DNA from: Streptomyces sp. CB01635
GTDB taxonomy: Bacteria; Actinomycetota; Actinomycetes; Streptomycetales; Streptomycetaceae
Assembly: GCF_002803065.1 (NCBI RefSeq)
Contig: NZ_NNBL01000002.1
Location: 620,001-684,000 of the forward strand
Reading direction: 5' to 3'
Length of the DNA stretch: 64,000 nucleotides
Both the position numbers and the translations under genes were made by a program. How positions within the stretch are numbered: the first letter of the stretch is position 1; each line of letters begins with the position of its first letter. The notes beneath the pieces are model-generated. The model was given only the letters and a program-made list of their open reading frames with translations. It was not told where the DNA came from and searched no databases. Shown here piece after piece: positions 44,619 to 52,810 of the stretch.

Positions 44619-45098
44619 TCAGGTCAGGGCGAGGACGAACGAGGCCGAAGCGGCCAGCGACGCACCACCCCTGATGTGGTTCCACATCAGCCACTCGGAC
44701 ACGTACCTGCGCCACGGTCCCTCGCTGTCCGGCGCCTCGGGGGCGAGCTTCGCGAGCGCGTCGTTGCGCGGGACGTTCGCGGCGACGGTCACGCCGAACG
44801 CGCCCGCGAGCTGGAACGCGCTGCCGAGCAGCAGCTCCACGGTGCCCTGCTCCGGCCAGAGCACGAACGTCACGACGGCAAGCACCACGCACAGCGCCGC
44901 GGCCCCCAGGAACACCACCATGAACGCCGGGCTGACCGCGACCACGTTGATCGCCTGCATCGCCGCGATGCCCTGCGCGGGCGGGAGCGCCGCGAGCCCC
45001 TTCATCACGAAGGTCGAGAACGCGATGAAGACGCCCGCCGACACCCCGCAGGCGAGCGCACCCAGGACGGTGAGCACGAAGTACGGTCCCTCGATCAT
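44619..45098 (-). CDS. DUF1772 (anthrone oxygenase-like) membrane protein
   Basis: A 159-aa integral membrane protein with four helices (YFVLTVLGALACGVSAGVFIAF, FMVVFLGAAALCVVLAVVTFVLW, LLLGSAFQLAGAFGVTVAANV, and the C-terminal GGASLAASASFVLALT). The motif NVPRNDALA with NHIRGGAS is that of DUF1772, which contains fungal and bacterial anthrone oxygenases. AGGGGGAG precedes ATG 45098. No polyketide genes are nearby, so the substrate is unclear. Confidence 0.85.
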   Translation of the reverse strand: MIEGPYFVLTVLGALACGVSAGVFIAFSTFVMKGLAALPPAQGIAAMQAINVVAVSPAFMVVFLGAAALCVVLAVVTFVLWPEQGTVELLLGSAFQLAGAFGVTVAANVPRNDALAKLAPEAPDSEGPWRRYVSEWLMWNHIRGGASLAASASFVLALT

Positions 45099-45195
45099 CA
45101 CAACTCCCCCTGCCGACGATGCCGTTGGCCTCGCGGTCCGGTCAAGATCCTGCCGCACGGACGAGACGGCCGCCACCATGTGGCATCCACGCTTC

Positions 45196-45918
45196 TCACG
45201 ATTCCCCCGCGCGCCATACAGCGAGTACGGCTTCCACCTGCACCCCGATACTCCGTCTGGCCTCGCCCCGCCGCACCCCGCTCATCAGCAGCGCGTCGTA
45301 CGCGGTCTCCGTGTGCCGCACCGCCGCCCGCACCGCCGCCGTCACCGCGGCCCGGGACAGGGCGCGGCCCGCCGCGCTGCGCCCCACCCGGCCACTGCCG
45401 CGCAGGGACGCGTGGGCCGCGATGGCCTCCGCCCGGTCCGGCGGGCAGCCGGGGAAGAGCCGCAGGATCTCCCGCGCGAACGCGGCTGTGAACGACACGT
45501 CCTGTGCCGCCCTGCGCGCCGCGTCCCGCGCCCGGCGCCTCGCCCGCGCATCCGCGTCCGCCAGACACCGCTCCTCGGCGCGGGCCAGCGCCGCCTCCTC
45601 CACGAGAACGCCCTGGCGCTCGTAACGGCCGCGCCGCCGATGGAAACGCACGACCACCGCCGACAGCGAACTCCCTTCCCTGGCACGGCGGGTGAGGGCC
45701 CAGTCGCCGCGCGGCAGATACACGAGGTGCCCGAGGTCCGCGCAGTCCAGACAGCGCGGCGCCCCGTCCTCCAGGGTCAGCAGGTCCAGCGGCGCCCGGT
45801 GACACTCCGCGCACTGCCGGCGCTTCAGCGGCTGCACGACGACCGGCCCGCCGGTGCCGGTGTGCGGCGGGGGAGTCCGGCGTTGGGGGGCCCGGTCGGG
45901 CCGGGCCTTGGCGGTCAT
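45196..45918 (-). CDS. DUF2293 domain protein with Zn-ribbon
   Basis: A 240-aa protein. A four-Cys zinc-ribbon-like segment, CAECHRAPLDLLTLEDGAPRCLDC (about 35-58), precedes a basic, Arg-rich helical region and the DUF2293 domain (about 135-240: ILRLFPGCPPDRAEAIAAHA, AVRHTETAYDALLMSG). The composition suggests nucleic-acid binding, but the role is unknown. ATG 45918 is the only sensible start. Confidence 0.82.
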   Translation of the reverse strand: MTAKARPDRAPQRRTPPPHTGTGGPVVVQPLKRRQCAECHRAPLDLLTLEDGAPRCLDCADLGHLVYLPRGDWALTRRAREGSSLSAVVVRFHRRRGRYERQGVLVEEAALARAEERCLADADARARRRARDAARRAAQDVSFTAAFAREILRLFPGCPPDRAEAIAAHASLRGSGRVGRSAAGRALSRAAVTAAVRAAVRHTETAYDALLMSGVRRGEARRSIGVQVEAVLAVWRAGES

Positions 45919-46002
45919 ACGCGGTTCATTCCCCGCGCGCGGGCGAGAACGCGTCGCCGGGGTACGGGTCCCCCTCGGCTCCCCTCCGGCGTGCGAGGCA
46001 TC

Positions 46003-46653
46003 ATGAGGCGCGTGCGACTCGAAGCGATCACCTGGGAACGGCTCGGCGACGCCCTCGCCGAGAGGCTGCTCGAACTGAAGCCGGGCGACGGGAGTCCGTG
46101 GCCCCGTATCGCCGTCGACGGTCCGCCGGCCGCCCGCCCGGGTGACCTCGCCGCACTGGTCGGGGAGGCGCTGCGGGTGCGCGGACGCCCTTCGCTCGCC
46201 GTGGACACGGGCGGCTTCCTGCGGCCCGCCTCATTGCGCTTCGAGTACGGGCGCGAGGACGTGGAGGCCTACTACAGCGGCTGGTTCGACACGGCCGCGC
46301 TGTGGCGCGAGGTCTTCGGGCCGCTCGAACCGGGCGGCACAGGACGCGTCCTGCCGGACCTGTGGGACCCGGCGGCCGACCGCGCGACGCGCAGCTCCTA
46401 CGTCGAACTGCCGCCCGGCGGCGTCCTGTTGCTGCACGGGCCCCTGCTCATGGGGCACTGGTTCCCGTTCGACCTGACCGTGCACCTCAAGCTGTCGCCG
46501 GGCGCGCTGCGACGCCGTACGCCCGAGGGCGAGCAGTGGACGCTGCCGGCCTTCGAGCGCTACGACAGCGAGACCGACCCGGCCGGCACGGCGGACGTGG
46601 TCGTACGGGCGGACGACCCCCGGCATCCGGCCTGGGGCGGGTTGCCCTCGTAA
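46003..46653 (+). CDS. Uridine-kinase-like protein with degenerate P-loop
   Basis: A 216-aa protein annotated in relatives as uridine kinase. Strand/helix order and motifs (AVDTGGFLRPASLRFEYGREDVEAYYSGWFD; LLLHGPLLMGHWFPFDLTVHL; RRRTPEGEQWTLPAFERYD) match the family. However, the expected Walker A region reads IAVDGPPAARPGDLA, without the G-K-[ST]. Kinase activity as drawn from homology is therefore doubtful. ATG 46003 follows CGAGG. Confidence 0.75.
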   Translation: MRRVRLEAITWERLGDALAERLLELKPGDGSPWPRIAVDGPPAARPGDLAALVGEALRVRGRPSLAVDTGGFLRPASLRFEYGREDVEAYYSGWFDTAALWREVFGPLEPGGTGRVLPDLWDPAADRATRSSYVELPPGGVLLLHGPLLMGHWFPFDLTVHLKLSPGALRRRTPEGEQWTLPAFERYDSETDPAGTADVVVRADDPRHPAWGGLPS

Positions 46654-46781
46654 CAGGTTGCTCCCGCTTCCGTACGGGCCCGTACCCAGGTGCGGGCCCA
46701 GGGCAGCGCGGAGAGAATGGATGGTGCCGGGACCTGCGGCGCCTCCCGTGCCGCGCCGGCCACCGGCACCGGGAGGTACTC

Positions 46782-47201
46782 ATGACCACCGCCGGAGACA
46801 TCATGCACCGCGGTGCGCAGTGGATCCCCGCTCACGAGACCCTGGACCGCGCCGCCCAGCTCATGCGCCAGCTGAACGTGGGCGCGCTGCCCATCAGCGA
46901 CGAGAACGAACGCCTCTGCGGGATCCTCACGGACCGCGACATCGTGGTCGGCTGTGTTGCCATGGGCCACGACCCTTCCAAGATCGTCGCCGGTGACCTC
47001 GCCCAGGGGACGCCCCGCTGGATCGACTCGGGCGCCGATGTCGACGAGGTCCTCCAGGAGATGCAGGGGCACCAGATCCGTCGGCTCCCCGTTATCGAGA
47101 ACAAGCGCCTCGTCGGCATGATCAGCGAGGCCGACCTTGCGGCGCATCTGTCCGACGACCAGATGTCGTCCTGGGTCGAGAGCGTCTACGCCAGCAGCTG
47201 A
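46782..47201 (+). CDS. CBS-domain pair protein
   Basis: A 139-aa protein made only of two CBS motifs: about 1-62 (TTAGDIMHRGAQWIPAHETLDRAAQLMRQLNVGALPISD) and about 65-125 (GTPRWIDSGADVDEVLQEMQGHQIRRLPVIENKRLVGMIS). Such pairs bind adenine nucleotides and sense energy or redox state. GGGAGG lies 5 nt before ATG 46782. No target domain is attached, so it probably acts on another protein. Confidence 0.9.
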   Translation: MTTAGDIMHRGAQWIPAHETLDRAAQLMRQLNVGALPISDENERLCGILTDRDIVVGCVAMGHDPSKIVAGDLAQGTPRWIDSGADVDEVLQEMQGHQIRRLPVIENKRLVGMISEADLAAHLSDDQMSSWVESVYASS

Positions 47202-47328
47202 CCTTTGAGATCACGATCCGGCGGGCCGCTGCCCTAGGAGCTGCCCGCCGCCACCGAGAACGGCCCGCTGTCCGTCCTCGGTCACTTGGTTGACATGGAC
47301 AGTGCACACTGGTGCCCGGCGGTACGGG

Positions 47329-48474
47329 TCACAGCCACCCGTTGCGCCGGAAGGCGCGGTGCAGGACGAAACAGATGCTCGCGATCACGCCCAGGAACAG
47401 CGGATACCCGAACTGCCAGTGCAGCTCCGGCATATGGTCGAAGTTCATCCCGTACACGCCGCAGCCCATGGTCGGCACGGCCACGACCGCGGCCCAGGCC
47501 GTGATCTTGCGCATGTCCTCGTTCTGAGCCACCGTCACCTGGGCGAGATGGGCCTGCAGGATCGAGTTCAGCAGCTCGTCGAAGGACGCTATCTGCTCGG
47601 CGGCCCTCAGTAGATGGTCGGAGACGTCCCGGAAGTACGCCTGTATCTCCGGCGCCACCACGTGGAAGGGGCGGCCCGAGAGCTCCTCTATCGGCCGGGC
47701 GAGCGGCACCACGGCCCGCTTCAGCTCCAGCAGCTCGCGCTTGAGCTGGTAGATCCGGCCCGGGTCGGCACGCGCCCCGTCCTCGGCGAACACATCCGCC
47801 TCGACCTGGTCGATGTCGGACTGGACGGCGTCGATCACGGTGAGATAGTCGTCGACCACATGGTCCGCGATCGCGTGCAGCACAGCGGCCGGGCCCTTGG
47901 CGAGCTGCTCCGGGTCCGCCTCCAGGCCCTCGCGCACCGGGCCCAGCGAGCCGTGCCTCCCGTGCCGCACGGTGATCACGAAGTCCCGGCCGATGAACAC
48001 CATGATCTCGCCGGTGTCGACGACCTCGCTGGTCGCGGTCAGCTCCGCGTGCTCCACGTAACAGACGGTCTTGAACACGGCGAACAGCGTCTGGCCGTAC
48101 CGCTCGACCTTCGGCCGCTGGTGCGCGTGCACCGCGTCCTCGACGGCCAGCGGGTGCAGGTCGAACAGCTCGGCGATGTCCGCGAACTCCAGCTCCGTCG
48201 GCTCGTGCAGCCCCAGCCAGACGAAGCCGTCGTCGGACTTGCGGACCCGGTCGACCGCGTCCACGAGATCGCGCCCGGCCTGCTCACGGACCCCGTCCCG
48301 GTACGTCACGCACTTGACGACCGCGGAACCCAGCGGCGAGCGGGCGGGGTGGCTCAGGTCGACGCGGGGGTGCCGCCGGGCCAGGCGCGCCACTCTTCTC
48401 AGGCGTCCGACCTTGCGCAGGTCGGACACCTTTCGGAGATCTCCGACCTTCCGCAGGTTGCCTGCCATCGACAT
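47329..48474 (-). CDS. corA: CorA-type magnesium/cobalt transporter with basic N-terminal repeat
   Basis: A 381-aa channel protein. The cytoplasmic funnel domain (about 60-320) ends in the long stalk helix QAHLAQVTVAQNEDMRKITAW. Two transmembrane helices follow, with the pore signature YGMNF between them. Distinctive is the N-terminus: five hexapeptide-like units, NLRKVG/DLRKVS/DLRKVG/RLRRVA/RLARR, encoded by an 18-bp-based DNA repeat. GAGGAG lies 7 nt before ATG 48474. I looked for a Mg2+ (M-box) riboswitch in the 165-bp upstream region and saw none. Confidence 0.92.
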   Translation of the reverse strand: MSMAGNLRKVGDLRKVSDLRKVGRLRRVARLARRHPRVDLSHPARSPLGSAVVKCVTYRDGVREQAGRDLVDAVDRVRKSDDGFVWLGLHEPTELEFADIAELFDLHPLAVEDAVHAHQRPKVERYGQTLFAVFKTVCYVEHAELTATSEVVDTGEIMVFIGRDFVITVRHGRHGSLGPVREGLEADPEQLAKGPAAVLHAIADHVVDDYLTVIDAVQSDIDQVEADVFAEDGARADPGRIYQLKRELLELKRAVVPLARPIEELSGRPFHVVAPEIQAYFRDVSDHLLRAAEQIASFDELLNSILQAHLAQVTVAQNEDMRKITAWAAVVAVPTMGCGVYGMNFDHMPELHWQFGYPLFLGVIASICFVLHRAFRRNGWL

Positions 48475-48639
48475 GCGGGGCTCCTCGCGCGGGGTGACAT
48501 CGTGTTTCGGTGACTCGGCGGGCCAGTCTGCCAGCTCGCGGCGACAACGCCCACGGCCCCTGGGGGAACGGAAGGTTCCCCTCCGGAACGCGCGGAACCG
48601 CTTCCCGGGACCGGGCCGGACAACTGGGATGATCGCACC

Positions 48640-49437
48640 ATGACGCGACCCGAGGGCTATCTCCTGGACAACCAGCAGCAAGAGGCCGGCCGGCGCTTCG
48701 ACGCCTTCTCGACCCTCTTCGACCCCACGACGTTCCGGCACATCGAGCAGTTGGGCATCGGCCCCGGCTGGCGCTGCTGGGAGGTCGGCGCGGGCGGTAC
48801 CTCCGTGGTCTCCTGGCTCGCCAAGAAGGTCGGCCCGACCGGCCGGGTCCTCGCGACCGACATCGACACCTCGTGGCAGACGTCCGCCGCCCGTTCCCCC
48901 ATCGAGGTCCGCCGCCACGACGTGGCCGCCGACGAGCCGCCCGCCGAGGGCTTCGACCTGGTCCACGCCCGGCTCGTCCTGGTCCATGTGCCCGACAGGG
49001 AGCGGGCGTTGAAGTCCATGCTGCGCGCGCTGCGGCCCGGCGGACGGCTGCTAGTCGAGGACGCCGATCCCGCGCTCCAGCCGCTCGCCTGCCCCGACGA
49101 GCACGGCCCCGCCGAGGAGCTGGCGAACCGGCTCCGCCGCGGCTTCCGCAAGCTGCTCGCGGAGCGCGGCGCCGACCTGTCGTACGGCCGCAGGCTGCTG
49201 AGGCTGCTGCGGGAGGCGGGCCTGCACCAGGTGGAGGCCGACGCGTACTTCCCGCTGACGTCCGAGGCGTGCGGAGCCCTGGAGACGGCCACGTTCCAGC
49301 AGATCCGCGAGTCCCTGGTCCGCGCGGGCCACGCCACGGACGAGGAGATCGACCGCCACCTGGCCGATGTCGCGACCGGCACGATGGACTTGGCGACGGC
49401 GCCGCTGATCTCGGCCTGGGGACGGAAGCGGGCCTAG
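48640..49437 (+). CDS. Class I SAM-dependent methyltransferase
   Basis: A 265-aa methyltransferase. Motif I is CWEVGAGGTSVVSWLAKKVG, with ATDIDTS for ribose binding. EGFDLVHARLVLVHVPDRERAL and LRPGGRLLVEDADPA follow. The N-terminus has YLLDNQQQEAGRRFDAFSTLFDP, a signature of a group often seen in Streptomyces, some in antibiotic pathways. The C-terminal half is helical. No co-transcribed pathway gene hints at a substrate. Confidence 0.87.
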   Translation: MTRPEGYLLDNQQQEAGRRFDAFSTLFDPTTFRHIEQLGIGPGWRCWEVGAGGTSVVSWLAKKVGPTGRVLATDIDTSWQTSAARSPIEVRRHDVAADEPPAEGFDLVHARLVLVHVPDRERALKSMLRALRPGGRLLVEDADPALQPLACPDEHGPAEELANRLRRGFRKLLAERGADLSYGRRLLRLLREAGLHQVEADAYFPLTSEACGALETATFQQIRESLVRAGHATDEEIDRHLADVATGTMDLATAPLISAWGRKRA

Positions 49438-49475
49438 GACGTCCGCCGTCCCGTTTGCGGGCGGCCGGGGCGCTC

Positions 49476-50375
49476 TCAGCGCTGCGGCGGTCGGCCCCCC
49501 ACCCGCGCCACTGCCAGCGCCCCCGCGTGGCAACCGTCGGTCGCCGCCTCCCGTGGCCCGGCACCCCGCACCCACGCGGCGAGGAACGCGCCCGTGAACG
49601 CGTCGCCCGCCCCCGTCGAGTCCCGCGCCACCGCCGGCAGCGACGGCACGCGCGCGCGTACCGTTCCGTCCTGCGCCACCACCGCTCCCGCGACCCCCGA
49701 CGTGACGACGACCAGCGGGAACCATCCACTGAGCTTCGCCGCCGCGACCTCCGCGTCTCCGACGCCGCTCAGCAGCTCCGCCTCGTCCCTGCTGGGCAGC
49801 AGGATGTCCACGCCCTTGGCGAGCGCCAGGAACCGGTCGGGCCCGAGCTCCCTGAGGAAGCCCGCCGAAGCGGGATCGATACTCACCGGCACCCCACGCG
49901 CGCGTGCCGAGGCCAGGGCCGCCGCGACCAAACCGCGCCCCTCGGCGGAGAAGAACAGATACCCGGACAGATGCAGCCACGCGACCCCGCCGAGCAGGTC
50001 CGCGGACCAGTCGGCGGGGGAGAGACGCAGCGAGGCCCCGCTGTCCGTGAGGAACGTCCGCTCTGCGCCGGCTCCCGTGTCGACCAGCGCGATCACCGTG
50101 CCGGTCGCCGCCTCCGGGTCGACGACGAGCCGGGGACGCACCCTCGCGCGCGTGAGCGCCTCCTCGTGCCAGGCCGCCGAGTCCGCGCCGACCCGCCCGA
50201 GCAACGCCACGTCCGGGCAGCCCGAATGGGCCGCCCAGCACGCCACGTTCGCCCCCGCGCCCCCCGGCAGCGTACGGATCTCCGCCGCCGTGTCCGTGCC
50301 CGCCGCGAGCGGGGCGTCGTGCCGGGCCACGATGTCCGTGACGACGTCCCCGACGACCAGGAGTGTTCCGCTCAC
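49476..50375 (-). CDS. psuK: PfkB-family kinase, probable pseudouridine kinase
   Basis: A 299-aa ribokinase-fold enzyme. It has LPGGAGANVACWAAHSGC (PfkB motif 1, sugar binding) and DSTGAGDAFTGAFLAAWVRG (motif 2 with the catalytic Asp of GAGD). Pseudouridine kinase is inferred because its GTG overlaps the stop of the pseudouridine-5'-phosphate glycosidase gene (GTGA). The pair phosphorylates pseudouridine and then splits it to uracil and ribose 5-phosphate. Ribokinase or adenosine kinase remain formal alternatives. Confidence 0.85.
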   Translation of the reverse strand: MSGTLLVVGDVVTDIVARHDAPLAAGTDTAAEIRTLPGGAGANVACWAAHSGCPDVALLGRVGADSAAWHEEALTRARVRPRLVVDPEAATGTVIALVDTGAGAERTFLTDSGASLRLSPADWSADLLGGVAWLHLSGYLFFSAEGRGLVAAALASARARGVPVSIDPASAGFLRELGPDRFLALAKGVDILLPSRDEAELLSGVGDAEVAAAKLSGWFPLVVVTSGVAGAVVAQDGTVRARVPSLPAVARDSTGAGDAFTGAFLAAWVRGAGPREAATDGCHAGALAVARVGGRPPQR

Positions 50376-51277
50376 GGCCGCGCCCAGGCCGCCGCGATGC
50401 GCGCTGCGAGCTGTACGTTGCCACGTACCGCCGCGAGGTTGGCCTCCAGTGAGGCGCCGTCCGTGTGCCGTACCAGGTAGTCCAGAAGGAACGGCGTGAC
50501 CGCCTGCCCCGTGACGCCCTCGGCGTCGCACGCGTGCAGCGCATCGTCCAGCACGCGCGCGTGGAGCGCGGGATCGAGCTGCTCCGCCTCGGGCACCGGG
50601 TTCGCCACGATCAGCGCGGTCTCGGGCCCGCCCAGTGCGTCCTGAGCCCGCATCACCCCGGCCACCTCGGCCGGATCGCGCAGTGTCCAGTCCACCGGAT
50701 GGCCCGAGTCGGACAGATAGAAGCCGGGGAAGCGGCCGGTCCCGTACCCGGCCACCGACACTCCCAGGGTCTCCAGGCGCTGAAGGGTCGCCGGTACGTC
50801 CAGGATCGACTTGACGCCCGCGCACACCACGGTGATCCGCGTCCGCGCGAGCAGCCCGAGGTCGGCCGACTCGTCCTGCGTCTCAGTCCACCGCCGGTGC
50901 ACCCCGCCCAGCCCACCCGTAGCGAACACCCGTACCCCCGCGCGCGCCGCGAGCAGCGCTGTCGCCGACACGGTCGTCGCCCCGCTCGCACCCGTCGCCA
51001 CGGCGAGCGGCAGATCGCGGTGACTCAGCTTGCGGACGCCGTCCTGGGTCGCGACCCGCTCCAACTGGCCCTTGTCCAGGCCGACCTGGGGGTTTCCGTC
51101 GAGAACGGCGATCGTCGCGGGGACCGCTCCCTCGGCACGTACGAGCTCTTCGAGTTCGAGCGCCACCCGCAGATTGCGCGGGCGCGGCAGCCCGTGCGCG
51201 ATGATCGTCGACTCCAGGGCCACGACCGGCCGGCCCGCCGCCACCGCTTCCCGCACCTCATCGGACACCAGCACCAC
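50372..51277 (-). CDS. psuG: Pseudouridine-5'-phosphate glycosidase
   Basis: A 301-aa enzyme that cleaves the C-C glycosidic bond of pseudouridine 5'-phosphate to uracil and ribose 5-phosphate. Strong family motifs are VALESTIIAHGLPRPRN, VLDGNPQVGL, FATGGLGGVHRR, VVCAGVKSILDVPATLQRLETLGV and NPVPEAEQLD. The catalytic Lys sits in GVKSI. It is first in a two-gene operon with psuK. No nucleoside transporter gene accompanies it, so it may recycle internal RNA breakdown products. Confidence 0.95.
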   Translation of the reverse strand: MVLVSDEVREAVAAGRPVVALESTIIAHGLPRPRNLRVALELEELVRAEGAVPATIAVLDGNPQVGLDKGQLERVATQDGVRKLSHRDLPLAVATGASGATTVSATALLAARAGVRVFATGGLGGVHRRWTETQDESADLGLLARTRITVVCAGVKSILDVPATLQRLETLGVSVAGYGTGRFPGFYLSDSGHPVDWTLRDPAEVAGVMRAQDALGGPETALIVANPVPEAEQLDPALHARVLDDALHACDAEGVTGQAVTPFLLDYLVRHTDGASLEANLAAVRGNVQLAARIAAAWARP

Positions 51278-51418
51278 GCGCCTGCCTCCTGCCTGTCGGG
51301 TCTCCCCTCATCCATGGCGGGCGGCGCGCACGCCCAAACCCCAGCGGCACGACGGTAGACATTCACGGTGTACCGGCAAACACTTGCGGCGCGGCGGCCG
51401 GCCGAGCAGCCTGAGCGC

Positions 51419-51853
51419 ATGACGGACAACACGGCACGCCTCGACCATGTCGTGCTCTGGGTCAGCGACCCGGTGGCCGCGGCGGACTTCTACGAGCAGG
51501 CCGTCGGCCTCGAACCCCTCAGGGTCGCCGAGTTCAAGGAGGGCACGGTCTCGTTCCCCTCGGTGCGGCTCAACGAGGAGACCATCCTCGACCTCGCGCC
51601 GCTGCCCATGGCGGCCCGCATGAACATGGTGCCGGGCGGCGACAAGAGCGCCGGCCACCCGGTCAACCACGTGTGCATCGCCCTGACCGAAGGCGGCTAC
51701 GACAGCCTGCGCGCCCGTCTGGAGGAGCGCGAGGTGCCGGTCTCGGACCACGGCAGGCACTCGTACGGCGCCCGCGGCCCGGCCGTCCGCAGCTTCTACT
51801 TCCGCGACCCCGACGGGAACGTCTTCGAAGCGCGTTACTACGAAGAGGCCTGA
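51419..51853 (+). CDS. VOC-superfamily (glyoxalase/dioxygenase-fold) protein
   Basis: A 144-aa vicinal-oxygen-chelate protein with two beta-alpha-beta-beta-beta modules. LDHVVLWVSDPVAAADFYEQAVG opens the first, and VNHVCIALTEGGYDSLRARLEE with SFYFRDPDGNVFEARYY closes the second. The metal-ligand positions are plausible (H in LDHVV, E near the end in FEARY). It may be a glyoxalase-like or thiol-transferase enzyme. ATG 51419 has only a weak ribosome binding site. Confidence 0.86.
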   Translation: MTDNTARLDHVVLWVSDPVAAADFYEQAVGLEPLRVAEFKEGTVSFPSVRLNEETILDLAPLPMAARMNMVPGGDKSAGHPVNHVCIALTEGGYDSLRARLEEREVPVSDHGRHSYGARGPAVRSFYFRDPDGNVFEARYYEEA

Positions 51854-51926
51854 AAGGCCGGATACGGGCGCGGCGCTGCTCGTACAGGGGCTGGCTGTAC
51901 GGGGCCGGCCGTACCGGGGTTGTGGT

Positions 51927-52226
51927 TCAGCGGCGCGCGCGGCCCCACGCACGGCCGCGCGACCGGCCGCCTGTCCGGCCGCGGTCGAGCAGGGCCACGC
52001 CCAGGGCGGCCAGGCCGATCTGGATCAGCCACTCCACCCAGTCGACCCCCTTGGTGTCCGCGACACCGATGCCCGCGGCGATGGCCGAACCGAGCAGCGC
52101 GGCCACGATGCCGACGACGACCGTCGCCAGGATGCCGATGCGCTGACGGCCCGGCAGGGCGAGCCGGCCCAGGACGCCGATGACGATGCCGATCACGATC
52201 GCGCTGATGACGCCGGAAATCTCCAT
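51927..52226 (-). CDS. GlsB/YeaQ/YmgE family stress-response membrane protein
   Basis: A 99-aa protein of the transglycosylase-associated family. Three helices are visible: ISAIVIGIVIGVLGRLALPG, IGILATVVVGIVAALLGSAIA and WLIQIGLAALGVALL. The basic tail is GGRSRGRAWGRARR. The GRLALPGRQ motif after the first helix is characteristic. Family members are induced by stress and starvation. AGGGAG/GGGGAC precede ATG 52226. Confidence 0.87.
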   Translation of the reverse strand: MEISGVISAIVIGIVIGVLGRLALPGRQRIGILATVVVGIVAALLGSAIAAGIGVADTKGVDWVEWLIQIGLAALGVALLDRGRTGGRSRGRAWGRARR

Positions 52227-52339
52227 GTCCCCACGACTCCCTAGAACCCGGGCACGCGGCGCCCGGGACGTTGTCTCAACGTCTCTTCCCCTTGACGAGC
52301 CGTCCAGTCCGGGCCGTGACCGAGGTACGGGTCGTCCAG

Positions 52340-52368
52340 TGAACAGAGGGGTCCGCGCTGCCTAGAGT
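52340..52368 (+). promoter_or_regulatory. Promoter of the cupin gene, predicted leaderless
   Basis: TGAACA (52340-52345), a 17-bp spacer, then TAGAGT (52363-52368). The -10 ends 8 nt before the ATG, and no ribosome binding site is present. Confidence 0.6.
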
Positions 52369-52376
52369 GACCGTTC

Positions 52377-52742
52377 ATGACCACGAATGATCAGGCCACT
52401 GCTTCTTTTGCCGTACACATCCCGGACGCTGAACTCGAACCGGAGCCCCTCGATCCTGAGCAGGTCATCTCGGGCGCCCCTGTCGTCACGGGCAAGGTGC
52501 TCTGGGAGTCCGTCGACGGCAAGCAGCTGCGGGGCATCTGGCAGATCACGCCGGGCGTGGTGACGGACACCGAGGCGAACGAGCTGTTCGTGGTCGTCTC
52601 CGGTCGCGCCACGGTCGAGGTCGAGGGCGGGCAGACGCTGGAGGTGGGCCCCGGCGACGCGGCCGTATTGCGCGAGGGCGACCGTACGACGTGGACCGTG
52701 CACGAGACCCTGCGGAAGGCGTACCACATCACGCTGCCCTGA
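52377..52742 (+). CDS. Cupin-domain protein
   Basis: A 121-aa single cupin. The conserved strands are seen in WQITPGVVTDTEANELFVVVSGRATVEVEGGQTLEVGPGDAAVLREGDRTTWTVHETLRKAYHI. Motif 1 lacks the His pair of metal-binding cupins (it reads DTEANELF), and one His is kept in motif 2 (TVHET). It probably binds a ligand rather than acting as a classical dioxygenase. It belongs to the DUF861-like (ethanolamine-utilisation EutQ type) cupins. The start is set by the leaderless promoter. Confidence 0.85.
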   Translation: MTTNDQATASFAVHIPDAELEPEPLDPEQVISGAPVVTGKVLWESVDGKQLRGIWQITPGVVTDTEANELFVVVSGRATVEVEGGQTLEVGPGDAAVLREGDRTTWTVHETLRKAYHITLP

Positions 52743-52760
52743 CCGGCGTCATGGTGGCCC

Positions 52761-52795
52761 GATCACCGATCACCGATCACCGATCACCGACCACC
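52761..52795. repeat. Tandem 7-bp repeat (GATCACC)n
   Basis: Four perfect copies of GATCACC and a fifth, GACCACC, head to tail between the convergent cupin and MFS genes. It is simple-sequence DNA, likely to vary in copy number between strains. A further isolated GATCAC occurs at 52809. Confidence 0.85.
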
Positions 52796-52810
52796 GCCAC
52801 GCCGCCCTGA

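Noticed and set aside
48475..48639. M-box Mg2+ riboswitch upstream of corA
   Set aside because: None of the conserved M-box segments can be recognised on the minus strand.
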